This document shows positions 61,403-64,000 of a DNA stretch of 64,000 nucleotides, piece by piece (position 1 is the first letter of the stretch; the number at the start of each line of letters is the position of its first letter). The stretch comes from Modicisalibacter sp049808615. Its GTDB lineage: Bacteria > Pseudomonadota > Gammaproteobacteria > Pseudomonadales > Halomonadaceae. The translations under genes and the position numbers were made by a program. Below the pieces are notes generated by a model. The model was not told where the DNA came from. It searched no databases and saw only the letters and a list, made by a program, of their open reading frames with translations. Location of the stretch: NCBI RefSeq assembly GCF_049808615.1, contig NZ_JBNCAN010000001.1:124001-188000 (forward strand), read 5' to 3'.

Positions 61403-62431
61403 TCAACGCTTGAAGTCAAGCATCCGCTCCAGCGGCTTCAACGCCCGCTGACGCAACTCATCGTCGACGAATATCTCACCGCTATAATCACGCAGCGCTC
61501 CGGCCAGATTGTCGAGGGCATTCATCGCCATCCATGGACAGTGGGCGCAGCTCTTGCAGGTCGCGCCATTGCCGGCGGTGGGGGCCTCAAACAGGGTCTT
61601 TTCCGGCACCGCCTGCTGCATCTTGAAGAAGATGCCGCGGTCCGTGGCGACGATCATCTCCTGCTGGGGCAACTCCTTGGCTGCCTTGATCAGTTGCGAG
61701 GTGGAGCCCACCACGTCCGCGATCTCCACCACATTGGCCGGAGATTCCGGATGCACCAGCACCGCCGCCTCGGGATAGATCGACTTGAGATCGCCCACCC
61801 CCTTGGCCTTGAACTCCTCATGGACGATGCAGGCACCGTCCCATAGCAGCATGTCGGCACCGGTCTGCTTCTGGATGTAGCCGCCCAGGTGCTTGTCCGG
61901 GGCCCACAGTATCTTCTCGCCCTTTGCGTGAAGATGCTCGATCACATCAACGGCTATGGACGAGGTCACCACCCAATCGGCTCGCGCCTTCACCGCCGCC
62001 GAAGTGTTGGCATAGACCACCACAGTGCGATCCGGATGGGCATCGCAGAAGGCCGCGAACTCGTCCGCGGGACAACCGATATCCAGGGAACAGGTAGCCT
62101 CCAGGGTCGGCATCAGCACCCGCTTTTCGGGGGAGAGGATCTTGGCGGTCTCGCCCATGAAGCGCACCCCGGCGACCACCAGAGTCGAGGCTTCATGACG
62201 GGCGCCAAAACGCGCCATCTCCAACGAATCGGAGACGCAACCGCCGGTCTCTTCCGCCAGTTGCTGAATGGCATCGTCAGTATAGTAATGGGCGACGAGC
62301 ACCGCGTTACGCGCTTTCAGCAAGCGCTTGATCTCGTCGATGCGCGCTTCATCCTCGGCAGGAATCCGCGTAGGACAGTAGGCGCGAGCCAGGTGCTCTT
62401 GCACCCTCGCGCGAGGCGTCATGATCGTCAT
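61403..62431 (-). CDS. nadA: Quinolinate synthase NadA
   Basis: A 342-residue 4Fe-4S enzyme making quinolinate from iminoaspartate and DHAP. Conserved VAHYYTDDAIQQLAEETGGCVSDS region, EATCSLDIG and CKSCAHCPW hold the cluster cysteines. Two in-frame ATGs lie at 62431 and 62422; the first is chosen with a weak GAGAG SD. The frame is open to 62584 but that part overlaps the tRNA terminator and has no similarity. Confidence 0.95.
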   Translation of the reverse strand: MTIMTPRARVQEHLARAYCPTRIPAEDEARIDEIKRLLKARNAVLVAHYYTDDAIQQLAEETGGCVSDSLEMARFGARHEASTLVVAGVRFMGETAKILSPEKRVLMPTLEATCSLDIGCPADEFAAFCDAHPDRTVVVYANTSAAVKARADWVVTSSIAVDVIEHLHAKGEKILWAPDKHLGGYIQKQTGADMLLWDGACIVHEEFKAKGVGDLKSIYPEAAVLVHPESPANVVEIADVVGSTSQLIKAAKELPQQEMIVATDRGIFFKMQQAVPEKTLFEAPTAGNGATCKSCAHCPWMAMNALDNLAGALRDYSGEIFVDDELRQRALKPLERMLDFKR

Positions 62432-62569
62432 CGTGTCTATCACTCTCGATCGGCAGGGAATCCCCCTGCATTTCAGAAGCGTCAGACCTGATCGATCTTT
62501 TCGATCGTCCGACGCGCCCAACTCACGAATTTCGACCAGTCTAGCGCGAAAACGCTCCCCGCGAATAGC

Positions 62570-62602
62570 AAAACGCCCTCGCATTCGAACATGCGAGGGC
62601 GT
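62570..62602 (-). terminator. Rho-independent terminator of the tRNA-Lys cluster
   Basis: On the minus strand a perfect 12-bp stem, ACGCCCTCGCAT and ATGCGAGGGCGT, with a 6-nt loop, is followed by TTT. It lies 7 bp past the 3' end of the last tRNA-Lys. Confidence 0.92.
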
Positions 62603-62609
62603 CGGCGCC

Positions 62610-62684
62610 TGGTGGGTCGTGTAGGATTCGAACCTACGACCAATTGGTTAAAAGCCAACTGCTCTACCACTGAGCTAACGACCC
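62610..62684 (-). tRNA. tRNA-Lys (UUU)
   Basis: A 75-nt cloverleaf: acceptor GGGTCGT/ACGACCC, discriminator A, encoded CCA, anticodon TTT. Identical to the two following copies. The D-loop is one base shorter than in E. coli tRNA-Lys. Last in the transcription unit. Confidence 0.97.
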
Positions 62685-62732
62685 GTAATGAATCCTGCTA
62701 TGTAAGCTGCGAGAAAGCTTGGGCGGCAATGA

Positions 62733-62807
62733 TGGTGGGTCGTGTAGGATTCGAACCTACGACCAATTGGTTAAAAGCCAACTGCTCTACCACTGAGCTA
62801 ACGACCC
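62733..62807 (-). tRNA. tRNA-Lys (UUU)
   Basis: Second identical 75-nt tRNA-Lys with encoded CCA; 48 bp from the copy at 62610, with an unrelated spacer. Confidence 0.97.
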
Positions 62808-62825
62808 GCCGCCGGGCCGTCGAGA

Positions 62826-62900
62826 TGGTGGGTCGTGTAGGATTCGAACCTACGACCAATTGGTTAAAAGCCAACTGCTCTACCACTGAGCTAACGACCC
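62826..62900 (-). tRNA. tRNA-Lys (UUU)
   Basis: Third identical 75-nt tRNA-Lys, first in the transcription unit and directly after the promoter at 62917-62945; 18 bp from the next copy. Confidence 0.97.
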
Positions 62901-62916
62901 CCTCGACAGGGCGCAC

Positions 62917-62945
62917 ATATTACTGACAGCGCTCGGGGATGACAA
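62917..62945 (-). promoter_or_regulatory. Sigma-70 promoter of the tRNA-Lys cluster
   Basis: On the minus strand: -35 TTGTCA (62940-62945), 17-bp spacer, -10 TAATAT (62917-62922), then a GC-rich discriminator. The first tRNA starts 16 bp further on. Confidence 0.7.
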
Positions 62946-62990
62946 GTGGGTTTTCGACGTCCATAGTCCGAGCCCCATGAAGCTCAGCCC

Positions 62991-63749
62991 TCATTCTTCC
63001 AAAATACTTTCCAATTCCCGGGTCGCTTTACGCATCAACGGTACCTGCTCCAATAGGCGTTCCATGGGTTGGCGCATGCTGGGCGCGTGAATCGCAAGGG
63101 ATGCCAGCACATTGTTGGTGCCATCGTAGACCGGCACCGCCACCGCCACCATGCCTTCGATGAATTCTTCATCATCGGTGCTGATACGCTCACGCTCGAT
63201 ATGTTTGAGGCGCTCTTCGAGCTGCTCAATCGTCGTTGCCGTGTGCGGGGTATGGGGTTTCAGGTCAAGGCTTGCCATCAGGGTGCGGCGTTGATCATGG
63301 GGCATCAGAGCCAAAAACAGCTTGCCGCTGGCGGTGCAATGCAGGGGCAGTCGGGAACCCGGCGCCAGTTGCACCCGCACCGGCCAGTTGGTCTCGACCC
63401 GATCGAAGTAGATGACTTCGTGCTCACTGCGTACCGACAGGTTACAGGTTTCCCCCACCTGCTCCGAAAGTCGTTGCAGTACGGCTCTCAGCGCTGCACT
63501 GACGCTGGGACTGGCGAGGATGCCGAAAGCCAGCTGTTTCATTCGCTGTCCCGGCACAAGATGGCGTCCGTCCAGTTCGCGCTTGATCAGCCCTTCCTGC
63601 TCCAGCTGGTTTAACAGCCGGTGCGCCGTGGGCTTGGGAATATCCAGACGCTTGCCGATTTCCGCGGCGGTTACACCATCCTGGGCGCGCACCACCTCTT
63701 CCATGATGGCGATGGCTCTTAGCAGCGTGGAATTCGTCGGCAATGACAT
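62991..63749 (-). CDS. IclR family transcriptional regulator
   Basis: A 252-residue IclR protein. An N-terminal winged helix-turn-helix (TAAEIGKRLDIPKPTAHRLLNQLEQEGL, shown here only by its ends T24 and L51) precedes the effector domain with LHCTASGKLFLA and a GMVAVAVPVYD segment. ATG 63749 follows GGGAG at 6 bases. It lies just downstream of a TRAP transporter gene on the same strand, so it probably senses the TRAP substrate or its catabolite; the ligand is unknown. Confidence 0.92.
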   Translation of the reverse strand: MSLPTNSTLLRAIAIMEEVVRAQDGVTAAEIGKRLDIPKPTAHRLLNQLEQEGLIKRELDGRHLVPGQRMKQLAFGILASPSVSAALRAVLQRLSEQVGETCNLSVRSEHEVIYFDRVETNWPVRVQLAPGSRLPLHCTASGKLFLALMPHDQRRTLMASLDLKPHTPHTATTIEQLEERLKHIERERISTDDEEFIEGMVAVAVPVYDGTNNVLASLAIHAPSMRQPMERLLEQVPLMRKATRELESILEE

Positions 63750-63785
63750 GCAATGCTCCCTGCGTTATTCGAGCCGCCAATGATA

Positions 63786-63816
63786 CCGCGGCCCCTGGTT
63801 AAACCAAGAGCCGCGG
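63786..63816 (-). terminator. Hairpin between the TRAP permease and the IclR gene
   Basis: Bases 63786-63800 pair with 63802-63816 (15 bp, two mismatched positions that become G-U or A-C). It starts 22 bp after the TRAP stop on the minus strand. No clear U-tract follows, so termination may be partial. Confidence 0.55.
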
Positions 63817-63838
63817 CAATCGGAAGTGCAAAGCACGT

Positions 63839-64000
63839 TCAGCCGCTGAACTGCACCAGATACATCGACAGCGCCGGCCATAGCGCAATGGCCAACCAGC
63901 ACAGCATCAGCACGACGAAGTACGGAATGATGTACTTGACCAGTCGTAGGTAAGGGATGCCGGTAATGCTGCTGGCCACGTACAAATTGAGACCGAATGG
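63839..64000 (-). CDS. TRAP transporter large permease (DctM-like), C-terminal fragment
   Basis: The last 53 residues of a frame that enters from the right window edge: PFGLNLYVASSITGIPYLRL, then a hydrophobic helix (IIPYFVVLMLCWLAIALWPAL) and a short tail. This is the conserved C-terminus of TRAP DctM permeases, which take up C4-dicarboxylates and other organic acids with a periplasmic binding protein. The substrate cannot be inferred from this piece. The IclR regulator follows. Confidence 0.85.
   Translation of the reverse strand, partial: PFGLNLYVASSITGIPYLRLVKYIIPYFVVLMLCWLAIALWPALSMYLVQFSG

Overview
The window comes from a moderately GC-rich gammaproteobacterial chromosome, most probably a member of the Halomonadaceae (Halomonas or a close relative). 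The gene set is Pseudomonas-like (cco operon with ccoGHIS, CrbS/CrbR acetate sensing, prkA-yeaH-spoVR). The cytoplasmic proteins are notably acidic, for example the AceF linkers. The organism call is inferred from protein families and gene order, not from a 16S gene. No prophage, integrase, complete insertion sequence, CRISPR array or rRNA operon was seen.

Layout. 1-7.2 kb: a minus-strand stationary-phase/stress block (prkA, yeaH, spoVR cut by the window edge) and fadH. 7.2-7.8 kb: five tRNA genes (three Asp, two Val) with promoter and terminator. 8.1-17.0 kb: the cbb3 oxidase locus ccoNOQP-ccoGHIS plus a DsbD_2/SafE-like membrane protein, preceded by an Anr/FNR box. 17.0-35.2 kb: ttcA, then a probable acetate/carbon-sensing neighbourhood: a DEDDh exonuclease, a cNMP/CBS/DUF294 protein, a DUF4212 small subunit with an SSS-family symporter, an unknown membrane protein, the giant hybrid kinase CrbS, the response regulator CrbR, and acetyl-CoA synthetase. 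A manganese importer (sitABCD) with its DtxR-family regulator sits between crbS and crbR. 35.4-43.5 kb: sprT, UPF0149, a phospholipase-D-type cardiolipin synthase, plsB, rsmJ, uppP, tsaB, adk. 43.7-48.7 kb: pyruvate dehydrogenase (aceE, aceF). 48.9-57.5 kb: ampD, nadC, a GNAT protein, methionine salvage (mtnB-mtnD-mtnC), trmO, and the dapA-bamC-WalJ-like-purC operon. 57.7-64.0 kb: a Bcp peroxiredoxin, a PerM-type permease, tusA, bepA, nadA, three tRNA-Lys genes, an IclR regulator and the end of a TRAP permease.

Two points go beyond routine annotation. First, a family of non-coding palindromic elements (about 145-231 bp, with shorter relatives) lies mainly in 3' intergenic gaps. Outer and inner arms differ between copies yet stay self-complementary, and the element edge often supplies the stop codon of the adjacent gene. 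Second, three direct repeats with an exact 27-bp period lie upstream of the DUF4212-symporter operon, and a related site lies upstream of acs. This is what a shared binding site for CrbR, or another regulator of acetate use, would look like.
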